Shown here: positions 12,774 through 20,935 of the stretch, one piece after another
How the letters are laid out: every line of letters begins with the position of its first letter
Position numbering within the stretch: the stretch's first letter is position 1
DNA from: Candidatus Moranbacteria bacterium RIFCSPLOWO2_12_FULL_48_12
Lineage (GTDB): Bacteria; Patescibacteriota; Minisyncoccia; Moranbacterales; UBA1568
Assembly (NCBI GenBank): GCA_001784735.1
Contig: MFSB01000007.1
Coordinates: 1-29,179 of the forward strand
Direction of reading: 5' to 3'
DNA: 29,179 nt
Notes under the pieces: generated by a model
The model's input: only the letters and a program-made list of their open reading frames with translations
What the model was told of the DNA's origin: nothing
Databases searched by the model: none
Made by a program: the position numbers and the translations under genes

Positions 12774-14186
12774 CTAAGCTGGGTAATAGAGGCGATCCTT
12801 GAGGGTGTTGATTTCTTCTTTCAGGCGCGCGCGGGTCTCTTTATTGGTGTTGATTTTTTCAAAAGCATGGAGAGCGGTAGTGTGGTCCCTCCCCCCAAGA
12901 ATTTCCCCGATAGCGGAGAAGGGCGCTTGGAGCTCCGTGCGGAGGAAAAACATCATCACTTGGCGGGGATGAGAAATTTCTTTTTTCCGTCCCTTTTTTA
13001 TCAGATCTTCCTTGGTAACGCCATAGAACTCTGAGATGGCTCGGAAAACATCCTCCACCTGGATCGTTTTTTTATTGTTTTCGATGAGCTGGGAGAGGAT
13101 TTTTTCCGTGTTTTCGAGCGTCGGAGAGATTTTATGGAATTCAGAGAAGGCGATAACGCGGTTGAGAGCCCCCTCCAGCTCGCGGATGTTCTGGGTGATG
13201 TGTTCCCCGATGAAGCGGATGGCGGGGGCGTCGATAATAAACCCCCTTTCTGCGATTTTGGATTCCAGAATGGCGATCCTCGTTTCCAGGTTCGGACGGC
13301 TGATATCGGTGATCATCCCACCCTCAAAACGGGAGCGCAGTCGCTCTTCCAAGGTGGGGATGGCCTTAGGAGGGCGATCGCTTGATATGACGATCTGCTT
13401 GTTGATCTGGTAGAGGGTGTTGAAAATGTGGAAAAACTCATTTTGGGTCTTTTCTCGCCCGGCGAGGAATTGAATATCGTCGATAATCAGGAGATCCATC
13501 TGCTGATAGTACTCTTTGAATTTATCGACCTTCTGATTTTTGATCGAATCGACCAGCTCGGTGGTAAAGCGCTCCGAGTTGATGTATTTGATCCTTTTTT
13601 CCGGAGAGCTTTTTACGACTTCATTGCCGATGGATTGGAGGAGATGGGTTTTTCCCAGGCCCACGCCGCCATAGATGAACAGCGGGTTATAGGCGAGCCC
13701 CAGGTTTTGGGAAACAGCATAGCAGGCGGCTCGCGCCAATTCATTGTTTTCCGCCACAATGAAGTTTTCGAAAGTGTAGCGGCCGTTGAGGTTGGTTTCG
13801 TGGAACGCCGGCGCGGCTGACCCAGTGGCGGTAAAAAAAGGTTTTTCAATGAGCTTTTTCCGGACAAACCCGGCGCTTTCGGGCGGTTTTATGGCATCGA
13901 CGTTCTTCAGCGAGTCGCCGCTCGGCACCATACTTGCCCTTTCTGGCGCAATAACGCAGTGGATAGTTTTGATATTCTCATCAAAACTTTTTAGGGCGCG
14001 CAAAATATACAGATTATACTTGTTTTCCAGCCATTCTTTTGCAAATCCGTTGGGGACGCCGATAGTTATCACCCCATCCTGATTGTTCAAGATAAGCGTG
14101 TTTTTGAACCAGGTGATAAAGTTTGCTTTGGAAATAGAAAGCTCGATTTGGCCAAGCACAGCCTTCCAGAGTTCTTCATTGGTCAT
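12774..14186 (-). CDS. dnaA: Chromosomal replication initiator protein DnaA
   Basis: 470 residues. DnaA binds DnaA boxes at oriC, melts the AT-rich element and recruits the helicase. Domain I about 1-85 (MTNEELWKAVLGQIE, KANFITWFKNT); a variable linker about 86-130; AAA+ domain III with Walker A GGVGLGKT (173-180), Walker B LLIIDDIQFLAGREKTQ and the arginine-finger region LEERLRSRFEGG; domain IV with the DnaA signature GGRDHTTALHAFEKI. All key motifs are intact. It is followed by the putative origin with DnaA boxes and then dnaN. A TATAAT box lies upstream at 14234-14229 on the minus strand. Stop TAG sits three bases from the MITE-like element. Confidence 0.98.
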   Translation of the reverse strand: MTNEELWKAVLGQIELSISKANFITWFKNTLILNNQDGVITIGVPNGFAKEWLENKYNLYILRALKSFDENIKTIHCVIAPERASMVPSGDSLKNVDAIKPPESAGFVRKKLIEKPFFTATGSAAPAFHETNLNGRYTFENFIVAENNELARAACYAVSQNLGLAYNPLFIYGGVGLGKTHLLQSIGNEVVKSSPEKRIKYINSERFTTELVDSIKNQKVDKFKEYYQQMDLLIIDDIQFLAGREKTQNEFFHIFNTLYQINKQIVISSDRPPKAIPTLEERLRSRFEGGMITDISRPNLETRIAILESKIAERGFIIDAPAIRFIGEHITQNIRELEGALNRVIAFSEFHKISPTLENTEKILSQLIENNKKTIQVEDVFRAISEFYGVTKEDLIKKGRKKEISHPRQVMMFFLRTELQAPFSAIGEILGGRDHTTALHAFEKINTNKETRARLKEEINTLKDRLYYPA

Positions 14187-14228
14187 ATGATAGCGCTTAG
14201 CTCCAGTCCTACAAAAACAGTGAAATTA

Positions 14229-14257
14229 ATTATATCATGCATCAGGAGGAGGAGCCA
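14229..14257 (-). promoter_or_regulatory. Possible dnaA promoter
   Basis: On the minus strand a perfect TATAAT (complement of 14229-14234) lies about 43 bases before the dnaA ATG. The sequence at -35 distance, TGGCTC (complement of 14252-14257), is a poor match. Confidence 0.45.
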
Positions 14258-14317
14258 GAGAAGGAAAGTGCATGAAGAGTGGATAAGCGGTGCATAACCT
14301 CAAGCGTGGTTCTAAAA

Positions 14318-14345
14318 TTGACTTCCGTCGATTTTCTGGTACACT
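14318..14345 (+). promoter_or_regulatory. Promoter of the rpmH operon
   Basis: TTGACT (14318-14323) and TACACT (14340-14345) are 16 bp apart, giving a start near 14352 and a leader of about 35 nt without SD before rpmH. It diverges from dnaA. Confidence 0.6.
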
Positions 14346-14386
14346 GAAAAAACGTTCAGTCGTCTAAGACATAACTTTACTATCGT

Positions 14387-14527
14387 ATGCCGAAGAGAAC
14401 ATACCAGCCAAAAACTCGTAAACGCGCCCGGCGACATGGATTTTTGAAGCGTATGAGCACAGTGGGGGGCAAGAAGGTAGTCGCCCGGCGACGGAGGGAC
14501 GGAAGAAAAAAGCTGACCGTCGCGTAG
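14387..14527 (+). CDS. rpmH: 50S ribosomal protein L34
   Basis: 46 residues, a standard L34. The sequence starts MPKRTYQPKTRKRARRHGF, continues LKRMSTVGGKKVVARRRRDG and ends RKKLTVA, with the highly basic composition and conserved RxHGFxxRM core of the family. The start is fixed by the invariant MxKRTYQPxxRKR beginning. It is divergent from dnaA and is followed by rnpA, yidC and khpB in the classical origin-proximal order. The 130-bp gap to rnpA is unusually long for this pair and contains a TATAAT box at 14609-14614. Confidence 0.98.
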   Translation: MPKRTYQPKTRKRARRHGFLKRMSTVGGKKVVARRRRDGRKKLTVA

Positions 14528-14608
14528 AATATGCCCGGTGGCACAATTCTGAATGTTTTTGATGGGAGAAGTCATATGGGGCGCCAACTTTTTACTCAAA
14601 AAGAGGCC

Positions 14609-14614
14609 TATAAT
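14609..14614 (+). promoter_or_regulatory. Possible -10 box of an internal rnpA promoter
   Basis: Perfect TATAAT 43 bases before the rnpA ATG, in the 130-bp rpmH-rnpA gap. No convincing -35 box is seen at 16-18 bp. Confidence 0.35.
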
Positions 14615-14657
14615 AAGGGACATTTCCTAATAAGTTTTCAGAGTTGTTCCACTGGGT

Positions 14658-14996
14658 ATGTTAAAAAAATGCTTACGTTTGCGGAAAAAAGAGGATTTTG
14701 AGAGGGTCTTTCGCTTCGGCAAGCCTCTTTTTTTTAGCGAGATTGCCTGCCGGTGTTTGGCAGGCGACCCGGGGGTTCGTCTGGGGTTTTCTTTCAGCAA
14801 AAAACATCTCCCCCTCGCTGTCGACCGGAATCGTCTGCGACGCGTTCTTTCCGAAGCATTTTTTCAGCTGAAAGAGGAGTGGCCGAAGGGCGGAGACATC
14901 GTATTTTTTACTGTAAGAAAGCCGGAGAAGATAGATATGGAGACGGCTCGGCAGATAATGAAAAGCCTTTTCCAAAGTTTAAAAAAAGCAAAATAA
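14658..14996 (+). CDS. rnpA: Ribonuclease P protein component
   Basis: 112 residues, typical size. RnpA is the protein subunit that helps the RNase P RNA remove 5' leaders from tRNA precursors. The N-terminal LRKKEDFERVFRFGKP block, VRLGFSFSKKHLPLAVDRNRLRRVLSEAF with the RNR-type RNA-binding motif (here DRNRLRR), and DIVFFTVRKP are present. The ATG at 14658 gives the usual start MLKKCLRLRKKEDF. The downstream yidC follows after 10 bp. The RNA partner rnpB is not seen in this window. Confidence 0.95.
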   Translation: MLKKCLRLRKKEDFERVFRFGKPLFFSEIACRCLAGDPGVRLGFSFSKKHLPLAVDRNRLRRVLSEAFFQLKEEWPKGGDIVFFTVRKPEKIDMETARQIMKSLFQSLKKAK

Positions 14997-15006
14997 TCCA
15001 AGCCCT

Positions 15007-15732
15007 ATGATGTACGTTTTTGATATTCTCATCTACCAACCGCTCTACAATACCCTCATATTTTTTTACAATTTTATCCCCGGGCACGATTTCGGCATCG
15101 CGGTCATCTTAACGACACTTGTGCTGAAGGCTCTCCTTATTCCTCTTTCCAAAAAGCAGATCGAATCGCAGAAGAAAATGCAGGAGCTGCAGCCGAAAAT
15201 CAAGGCATTGCAGCAGAAACACAAGAATGACAAGGAAAAGCAGACCAAGGCGATCATGGAGTTTTACAAGGAAAACAAAACCAACCCGTTTTCCGGCTGT
15301 TTGCCGCTGATTATCCAGCTTTTCTTCCTGATCGCCATTTATCGGGTGATTATCAACATTTCTCAGGCGGGATTTGTTATCAACCCAAGCGATTTATATG
15401 CTTTTGTCCCTGATCCGGGGGCGATCAACCACTTCTTCTTGAGTTTTATGGATCTCACCAAGCCGAACTACGTTCTGGCTTTCCTCTCGGCGATTGCGCA
15501 GTATTACCAGACAAAAATGTTTTTCCAGAATCAAAATACACTGCAACCCAAGGAAGCTGTCTCCACAGAGCCGGACTTTGCCGCTATAATGAATAAACAG
15601 ATGCTCTATCTCGGCCCCGGCCTGACTTTATTTATTGGAGCCACTTTTCCGGCCGCCCTGGCTCTGTATTGGCTCTTTTCCACGCTATTTATGATTTTTC
15701 AGCAGATGGTCATTTTTAAGCCGAAAGCATAA
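15007..15732 (+). CDS. yidC: YidC/Oxa1-family membrane protein insertase
   Basis: 241 residues, the short form without the large periplasmic domain of proteobacterial YidC. It inserts membrane proteins alone or with SecYEG. Seen: the first conserved helix after an N-terminal segment (FGIAVILTTLVLKALLIPLSKKQ), the coiled cytoplasmic hairpin (QKKMQELQPKIKALQQKHKNDKEKQTKAIMEFYKENKTNPFSGCLP), then helices IIQLFFLIAIYRVI, YVLAFLSAIAQYYQTKMF and AALALYWLFSTLFMIFQQ. The Arg of the substrate groove is replaced in position by Lys (LVLKAL). A second ATG at 15010 is equally possible. Operon with rnpA upstream and khpB 10 bp downstream. Confidence 0.95.
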   Translation: MMYVFDILIYQPLYNTLIFFYNFIPGHDFGIAVILTTLVLKALLIPLSKKQIESQKKMQELQPKIKALQQKHKNDKEKQTKAIMEFYKENKTNPFSGCLPLIIQLFFLIAIYRVIINISQAGFVINPSDLYAFVPDPGAINHFFLSFMDLTKPNYVLAFLSAIAQYYQTKMFFQNQNTLQPKEAVSTEPDFAAIMNKQMLYLGPGLTLFIGATFPAALALYWLFSTLFMIFQQMVIFKPKA

Positions 15733-15742
15733 GCAACGGGGT

Positions 15743-16249
15743 ATGGAGAAATCACATCAAGAAATTATCAAAGAAACCGTCGCAGGCCTTTTAGAGAAGC
15801 TGGGGTTTGAGGCATCTGTCGAGGTAGCCCCCCAGGAAGGCGGCTTGAACGCGTTCTTCTGCAAGGTAAGGGTGGAGCAGGATCAGAATTTTTTGATCGG
15901 CCAGTATGGCGTGAACCTGGCGGCTGTTCAGCATCTGGTACGGGTGATGCTTCGCAAAAAAACAGAGGAAAAGCTGAATGTCATCGTGGATGTGAATGAT
16001 TATTTTTCTGAGAAGAAGGTTCTTTTGGAAAAAGAGGCGGAAAGGGCGGCGGCAGAGGCTTTGCGGGATAATATTTCAGTGGCGCTCAGGCCGATGCTTC
16101 CCTATGAGCGCAAGATCGTCCACTCTTTCCTTTTTGAAAATCCGAAAATAGTTACGGAAAGCATCGGCCAGGGCGCGGAAAGAAAAATTATGGTAAGCCC
16201 GAAGCCAAAGAGCGATTCCGCCGCCGCAGGACAGGCAAAAAGCGTTTGA
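15743..16249 (+). CDS. khpB: KhpB/Jag RNA-binding protein (KH + R3H domains)
   Basis: 168 residues. Jag/KhpB proteins bind RNA with KhpA and influence cell division and elongation. A type II KH region is visible around FLIGQYGVNLAAVQHLVRVMLRKK (the GxxG loop is IGQYG), followed by LNVIVDVNDYFSEKKVLLEKEAERAAAEAL and the R3H domain with RPMLPYERKIVHSFLFENPKIVTESIGQGAERKIMVSPK. The long N-terminal Jag_N domain of firmicutes is absent or reduced. Placement directly after yidC is the usual one. The C-terminal tail is low-complexity (KSDSAAAGQAKSV). Confidence 0.93.
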   Translation: MEKSHQEIIKETVAGLLEKLGFEASVEVAPQEGGLNAFFCKVRVEQDQNFLIGQYGVNLAAVQHLVRVMLRKKTEEKLNVIVDVNDYFSEKKVLLEKEAERAAAEALRDNISVALRPMLPYERKIVHSFLFENPKIVTESIGQGAERKIMVSPKPKSDSAAAGQAKSV

Positions 16250-16273
16250 ACGGGCTCGTAAAACAAGAACACC

Positions 16274-17740
16274 ATGGCCATTGCGCGTAAAATCGCTTAT
16301 AATGTCATTTCCAATTCTTTTTTGAAGGTGTTTTCGACGGTGGCGCTTTCCTTGCTCTCTATCCGCCTGATTACCGGATACTTGGGACAGGACGGTTTCG
16401 GAAAGTACTCGACCGTGCTCGCCTTCTTCGCTTTTTTTTCCGCCCTAGCCGATCTGGGGCTCAGTTCTGTGACGGTGCGGGAAATTTCCCGCGGGGGCGC
16501 TGATGAAAAAAAGATCCTGAGCAAAGTGCTGTCTCTCAGGCTCACATCGTCGCTCACCGTCTTCCTTTTGTCGCCGCTTCTGATACTGTTCTTCAACTAT
16601 TCGCGTGATTTGAAAATCGGCATCTTCATTGCGGCAGGCGCCATTCTCTTCTCCACCCTTTCGCTCATGCTGAATGGCGTCTTTCAGAAGCGCCTGGCGA
16701 TGGACAAAGTGGCGCTGGTGGAATTCCTCGGAAAACTTTTCCAAGTCGGCATGGTCGTGCTCGCCGTAAGGGAAGACTGGGGGTTTCTCGCTATCGTTTC
16801 GACGCTCCTCGCCTCGCTTTCTTTCAACGCGCTGATCGTTCTTTTTTTGAGCCGCCGCTACGTGAAGTTTTCCCCCAGCTTTGATGTGGCATACTGGAAA
16901 ACCTTCCTGCGCGAATCGCTGCCTATGGGAGCGACCGCCATCATCACCTTCGCGTACTTCAAGATGGATACCATCATCCTCTCCGTCTTGCAGCCGAGCG
17001 CCCACGTCGGCATCTACAATGTTGCGTATAAGATCATGGAGAACCTCATCTTTTTCCCGGCGATGCTGGCGGGGCTCATCCTTCCCCTTCTTTCCCGGTT
17101 CATTTTTACCGAGCGCGCCCGCTTCGAAGAGATCGCCGACAAGACGTTCAAGGTGTTCTTCATCATTATCATGCCGATCATCGCCGGGACGCTGTTCTTG
17201 GCTCCGGATATCATCCGCATCGTCAGCGGGGATGATTTTCAGGAATCCGTTCTTGTCTTGCGTGTCCTTATTTTCGCATTGGGATTCATCTTTTTCGGGC
17301 ACTTTTTCAATATGCTCCTGATCGTGGGGAATGCCCAGAGAAAACTCATGCAGGCGCTGATGATCGCGGCAGCTTTCAATATCCTTCTCAACACGTTTCT
17401 TATTACGCGCTACTCGTATGTCGGCGCAGCGGCCGCATCAGTTGCAACAGAGATACTCGTCGTATCGCTGACGGCGTTCTTGGTAAGGCGGCATATCCGC
17501 TATGCGCCATCGCTCGACCGCATAGGGAGAATTTTTCTCTCTGGCGCCCTGATGGGCGGGGTGCTTTTTCTGCTTGAGCCGTACTCGTTCTTCATCGCCG
17601 GAATACTGGGCATCGCGACCTATCTGGGGATGCTCTGGCTGACGAAAGCTATCAGTCCGGAAGAAATCACCAGCCTTTTCCAGAAAGGGGAAGGAACCCC
17701 CCTTTCAGAAGTCGAGCGGATGGAAACGATGGTTCCCTAG
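16274..17740 (+). CDS. Polysaccharide flippase (Wzx/PST family, MOP superfamily)
   Basis: 488 residues with about 14 hydrophobic helices spread over the full length, the mark of Wzx-type lipid-linked oligosaccharide flippases. It begins with an amphipathic N-terminus IARKIAYNVISNSFLKVFSTVALSLLSIRLI and the typical YLGQDGFGKYS motif after helix 1, and has the mid-protein ESLPMGATAIITFAYFKMDTIIL block that is characteristic of the family. It would move undecaprenyl-linked repeat units to the outer face for the Wzy proteins downstream. It is 24 bp after khpB and may be read from the same transcript; two GT2 genes and two wzy-like genes follow on the same strand. Confidence 0.92.
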   Translation: MAIARKIAYNVISNSFLKVFSTVALSLLSIRLITGYLGQDGFGKYSTVLAFFAFFSALADLGLSSVTVREISRGGADEKKILSKVLSLRLTSSLTVFLLSPLLILFFNYSRDLKIGIFIAAGAILFSTLSLMLNGVFQKRLAMDKVALVEFLGKLFQVGMVVLAVREDWGFLAIVSTLLASLSFNALIVLFLSRRYVKFSPSFDVAYWKTFLRESLPMGATAIITFAYFKMDTIILSVLQPSAHVGIYNVAYKIMENLIFFPAMLAGLILPLLSRFIFTERARFEEIADKTFKVFFIIIMPIIAGTLFLAPDIIRIVSGDDFQESVLVLRVLIFALGFIFFGHFFNMLLIVGNAQRKLMQALMIAAAFNILLNTFLITRYSYVGAAAASVATEILVVSLTAFLVRRHIRYAPSLDRIGRIFLSGALMGGVLFLLEPYSFFIAGILGIATYLGMLWLTKAISPEEITSLFQKGEGTPLSEVERMETMVP

Positions 17741-17777
17741 CTCGCGCGCCCTCCTTTCAGGTAAACATCCTAACCCT

Positions 17778-18740
17778 ATGGCTGCTCTTCCCAGGGTCGG
17801 TATCATTGTTTTGAATTACAACGGCAAGCGCTGCCTGCCCGCCTGTCTCAATTCTCTGAATCGGCTCGAGTATCCCGACAAAGAAATCATCATTGTTGAT
17901 AATCATTCCTCGGATGATTCGCTTCTTGCGGCGGAAAAAACTTTTCCGCAATTCATTTTTGTCCGCAACAGGGAAAACGAAGGTTTCGCCAAAGGAATAA
18001 ATGTCGGCATCCGCGCGGCGCTCGCGCGTGGCGCGGAGTACTGCTGGCTCATTAACTATGATACGGAAGTAGATCCGTCCGCCCTCACACGCCTGATTGC
18101 CGTGGCGCAAAAATATCCTCAGGCGGGCCTTCTGAGCCCGGTGATTTACCCCGTTAGAGAATGTCATGCAGGGTTGTCGCAGGACACATTCTCCTCTTCA
18201 AGTATAAAGCCTCATACTATACGAGAGTTCTCTAATGAGGTTTATGAAAAGGAAAACCAGCGTCCCTGGTTTGCCAAAGGGAAGATAAATTTTTTCCGGA
18301 TGCGTGCGCTCCATACCCAGCCTGCCAAAAAAGAGCTTGCGAGAGAGAGTTATTCGAGCGAGTTTCTCACAGGCTGCGCGCTCCTGGTAAAAAAAGAATT
18401 GGTTGAAGCTATCGGCCTCTTGGACGAGCGCTTTTTTCTATACTATGAGGACGCGGATTATTCCTTGCGGGCCGCTTCAGCTGGATTTGCCTGCCTGGTC
18501 GTTCCTGGGGCGCGGGTGTGGCACGCTGAAGTCAGCCGGGCTCATCCGAAAAAAACCTATTTTTTGGTGCATTCGGGGCTCTTGTTCTTTGAGAAACACG
18601 CCCCATTTCTTCTGCGTCCCTATCTATGGGTCTATGTTACAATACGGAGAGTAAAAAACCGTCTTGATCTGACCCGCCGAAAGGGCGCCATCGCCTTGGA
18701 GGTACATCAGGCCTATGAACACTTTTTTCATGAGCGCTAA
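17778..18740 (+). CDS. GT2 family glycosyltransferase carrying an in-frame MITE insertion
   Basis: 320 residues; without the insertion it would be 288. GT2 core: VGIIVLNYNGKRCLPACLNSL, EIIIVDNHSSDDSL, NEGFAKGINVGIRAAL, and the metal-binding/acceptor region NYDTEVD; then SEFLTGCALLVKKELVEAIGLLDERFFLYYEDADYSLRA, typical of rhamnosyltransferase-like WbbL proteins. Residues about 126-157 come from the 92-bp element at 18149-18240 plus its 4-bp duplication; removing these 96 bp restores a smooth SPVIYEKENQRPWFAKGKI reading, which is the usual family sequence. Whether the protein tolerates 32 extra residues is unknown. The last 26 bp overlap the next GT2 gene. Confidence 0.92.
   Translation: MAALPRVGIIVLNYNGKRCLPACLNSLNRLEYPDKEIIIVDNHSSDDSLLAAEKTFPQFIFVRNRENEGFAKGINVGIRAALARGAEYCWLINYDTEVDPSALTRLIAVAQKYPQAGLLSPVIYPVRECHAGLSQDTFSSSSIKPHTIREFSNEVYEKENQRPWFAKGKINFFRMRALHTQPAKKELARESYSSEFLTGCALLVKKELVEAIGLLDERFFLYYEDADYSLRAASAGFACLVVPGARVWHAEVSRAHPKKTYFLVHSGLLFFEKHAPFLLRPYLWVYVTIRRVKNRLDLTRRKGAIALEVHQAYEHFFHER
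18149..18240. mobile_element. 92-bp MITE inserted in frame within the GT2 gene
   Basis: Ends CCCCGTTAGAGAA (18149-18161) and TTCTCTAATGAGG (18228-18240) are inverted repeats with 11 of 13 positions paired. TTTA occurs directly before (18145-18148) and after (18241-18244), a perfect 4-bp target duplication. Internally GAGAATGT (18157-18164) and ACATTCTC (18186-18193) form a second inverted pair. The left end equals that of the element at 12664-12770. No transposase ORF fits in it. Confidence 0.85.
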
Positions 18741-19527
18741 CCCGTCCATTTCTCTCATTTTCGTGAATTACCGGAGCGCTCGGCACCTTGTGGCGGCTTT
18801 GGAGAGCCTTTTTTCATTTGAGCAAGCGTCTGATTCTTTTGAGATCATCGCGGTGAATAATGATCCTGCGGAAAGTGCCGCATTCCAAGCACTCAAGCAA
18901 ATATTTCCGCTTCTACTCATAGAAAGCGGCGAAAATAGCGGGTTTAGCCGAGGCAATAATCTTGGCGCTCGGCAAGCTCGCGGAAGAATTCTCGGGTTCA
19001 TCAATCCAGATGTGTTGTGGACAGGCGTTCATCTTCAGAAAATCGCCCAGGTTTTTGATAAAGATACCCGAATAGGTGTTTTGGGCATGACCCTTCTCGA
19101 TACGAAAAGGAGACCGGAAGCCTGGAGCAGCGGGAAGGAGCCGAGCCTCACCACCCTTTTTCTTAATAATTTTTTTCCTGCGCGGCGGGCTGCCCGGCAA
19201 GAGCGGGAACCATTTTTTCCGGACTGGGTCAGCGGCGGAGCGCTTTTCATCCGGAAAGAATTATTTGCGGAAATCGGAGGTTTCGATGAACGGTTTTTCC
19301 TGTACTTTGAAGACGTGGATCTTTGTAAAGAAGTGCGCCATCGCGGCTTCTCAGTGGCGCGTCATCCTGAGTTCTCGCTCATCCACCTCGGCGGCAAGAG
19401 CCGGGAATCAAGGCGCCTTCAGAAAAAATATTATGCTCTCTCGCAAAGGGAATATTTTCGCAAGCATCGTCCGAAATGGGAAGGAGCCGTACTTGGTTTT
19501 TTGCAATTCTTTTTTCGTAAGGGGTAG
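18715..19527 (+). CDS. GT2 family glycosyltransferase
   Basis: 270 residues. GT2 motifs: ISLIFVNYRSARHLVAALESL, FEIIAVNNDPAES, NSGFSRGNNLGARQARG, the FINPDVLW motif in place of DxD, and DWVSGGALFIRKELFAEIGGFDERFFLYFEDVDLCKEVRHRGF, the acceptor-side region shared with WbbL-type rhamnosyltransferases. It starts inside the 3' end of the preceding GT2 gene (overlap 26 bp) with a GGAGG about 12 bases upstream; the ATG at 18730 is an alternative. It probably adds the next sugar in the same lipid-linked repeat unit. wzy-like gene follows after 3 bp. Confidence 0.92.
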   Translation: MNTFFMSANPSISLIFVNYRSARHLVAALESLFSFEQASDSFEIIAVNNDPAESAAFQALKQIFPLLLIESGENSGFSRGNNLGARQARGRILGFINPDVLWTGVHLQKIAQVFDKDTRIGVLGMTLLDTKRRPEAWSSGKEPSLTTLFLNNFFPARRAARQEREPFFPDWVSGGALFIRKELFAEIGGFDERFFLYFEDVDLCKEVRHRGFSVARHPEFSLIHLGGKSRESRRLQKKYYALSQREYFRKHRPKWEGAVLGFLQFFFRKG

Positions 19528-19530
19528 TTC

Positions 19531-20796
19531 ATGTCTATGTTAGAAAAAATACTTCTTCTTTTTATTTTTTTTCTCCCTTTCCAGTTTGCTCTGCATCCGG
19601 CCGAGGGCATAGATTTGGCGCTCGCGCGCGTCTTTGTGCTTGTGCTCTTTTTTTTGTGGGTAATGAGAAGCCTTTTTAACAAACGTCTTATTTTGCCGCG
19701 GCCGCTGATCCTCTTTTTTTTCACTGCTTTTCCCCTGTGGGCAAGCTTTTCTTTCCTCTGGGCAGAAAATATGTTGTGGGCTCTGCGAAAAATCGCCTTC
19801 CTCCTTTCATTTTTCCCCTTGTTTCTTGTTTTTTTTGCCGCCCTGCAGAAACCACTTTTTCGTAAAAAAATATTTCAAGGACTAGTCATTACCGCGAGCG
19901 CGGCCGCCCTCCTGGCTCTCGTGCAGTTTTTTTCACAGTTTATTTTCGGGGTTTCGCGCGTCTTCGCTTTTTGGGTGAGCGATGTCCTGCCCTTTTTTCT
20001 CGGGCCGGCTTTGGGCGAGGCAGTGGCGAATTATCCGAGCCTCCTCGTCAATATTTCCGGGGTGACAGTGATGCGCGCTTCTTTATTTTTCCCCGACCCG
20101 CATATGTTCGCTTTTTTTCTCGGAATGTCATTTCCTCTGGCCCTGGCTTTTGCTCTGGAGAAAGACTCTCAAAAACGCGCAGCGTGGATGGCCTGCGCTG
20201 GTCTTATTTTTGTTGCCGATCTGCTGACATTTTCGCGGGGCGGATATGTGGGGCTTATTTTTGGATTGATGGCATTTCTTATTCCTCTGGCCTGGCAATC
20301 TTTCTGGTGGAGAAGACATCGGATCGCGACCGGCGTTCTTATTTTTATCGTCTTAGCAAGCATCCTCGCGAGTCCGATAGGCGCGCGCCTCTTTTCGAGC
20401 TTTTCGCAAGATGACAATTCTAACGTTGAGCGCCTGCGGTTATGGCAAGAAGCAAGCGTATTTATTTCCGAACGCCCATGGCTTGGCACGGGACTGGGGA
20501 ATTATCCTCTCTTGGTCAAGCCGAGCGCTCTTTACCGCGAACCGATCTACGCCCACAATCTTTTTTTGGACATTGCTCTGGAGACAGGTCTCATCGGGCT
20601 TTTCCTGTTTGTTTCATTTTTTTTCTTGGGCATTTCTGCCGCTTGGAAAAAGTGGCGGAAGGGGCGGGATATTTTTTCACTGGCGCTTTTTTCTGCTCTG
20701 ATACTTTTTTCCGCCCATGCATTTTTTGAAACACCCTTGTTCTCTGTCCATGTCTTACCTATTTTTCTCCTGCTTATGGCAGCGAGTGTAGTATAA
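19531..20796 (+). CDS. Wzy/O-antigen ligase family membrane protein
   Basis: 421 residues with about 10-12 hydrophobic helices and the large external loop before the last helices that marks the Wzy_C/WaaL family: SQDDNSNVERLRLWQEASVFISERPWLGTGLGNYPLLV followed by YAHNLFLDIALETGLIGL. The RLxxW...GxGxGxF...HNxFL pattern is the family signature. Such proteins polymerise or ligate surface polysaccharide on the outer side of the membrane. It starts 3 bp after the GT2 stop; ATG 19537 is also possible. The DNA has many long T-runs, reflecting the phenylalanine-rich helices. A related but different protein is encoded at 20936. Confidence 0.9.
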   Translation: MSMLEKILLLFIFFLPFQFALHPAEGIDLALARVFVLVLFFLWVMRSLFNKRLILPRPLILFFFTAFPLWASFSFLWAENMLWALRKIAFLLSFFPLFLVFFAALQKPLFRKKIFQGLVITASAAALLALVQFFSQFIFGVSRVFAFWVSDVLPFFLGPALGEAVANYPSLLVNISGVTVMRASLFFPDPHMFAFFLGMSFPLALAFALEKDSQKRAAWMACAGLIFVADLLTFSRGGYVGLIFGLMAFLIPLAWQSFWWRRHRIATGVLIFIVLASILASPIGARLFSSFSQDDNSNVERLRLWQEASVFISERPWLGTGLGNYPLLVKPSALYREPIYAHNLFLDIALETGLIGLFLFVSFFFLGISAAWKKWRKGRDIFSLALFSALILFSAHAFFETPLFSVHVLPIFLLLMAASVV

Positions 20797-20797
20797 T

Positions 20798-20915
20798 CGG
20801 AAAAGATCCAAAAGTTTTTAGATGAACCTTACCAAAGCGGTAATGCTTTCGGTTCCCTGCCCGAAGCGCTGCATCGTCCTAGGCGGGCCTAAAAAACTTT
20901 TGGAATCTTTTCCGG
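20798..20915. repeat. 118-bp near-perfect inverted-repeat element between the two wzy-like genes
   Basis: The left end CGGAAAAGATCCAAAAG plus a T-run (20798-20820) is complementary to the right end CTTTTGGAATCTTTTCCG (20898-20915) and the A-run before it, with single-base indels. The 70-bp centre holds smaller pairs such as TTACC/GGTAA and GCCCG/CGGGC. It has no coding capacity and looks like a MITE or a very large hairpin terminator. Its right arm provides the -35 region of the next gene. Confidence 0.7.
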
Positions 20916-20929
20916 AACTGATTTAAAAT
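20900..20929 (+). promoter_or_regulatory. Possible promoter of the second wzy-like gene
   Basis: TTGGAA (20900-20905) and TAAAAT (20924-20929) with an 18-bp spacer. Transcription would begin about seven bases later, at the ATG 20936, i.e. a leaderless mRNA. The -35 box lies inside the inverted-repeat element. Confidence 0.4.
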
Positions 20930-20935
20930 AGATAT

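Noticed and set aside
20798..20915. Integron attC site
   Set aside because: The GTTRRRY/RYYYAAC core sites are missing and no integrase gene is near.
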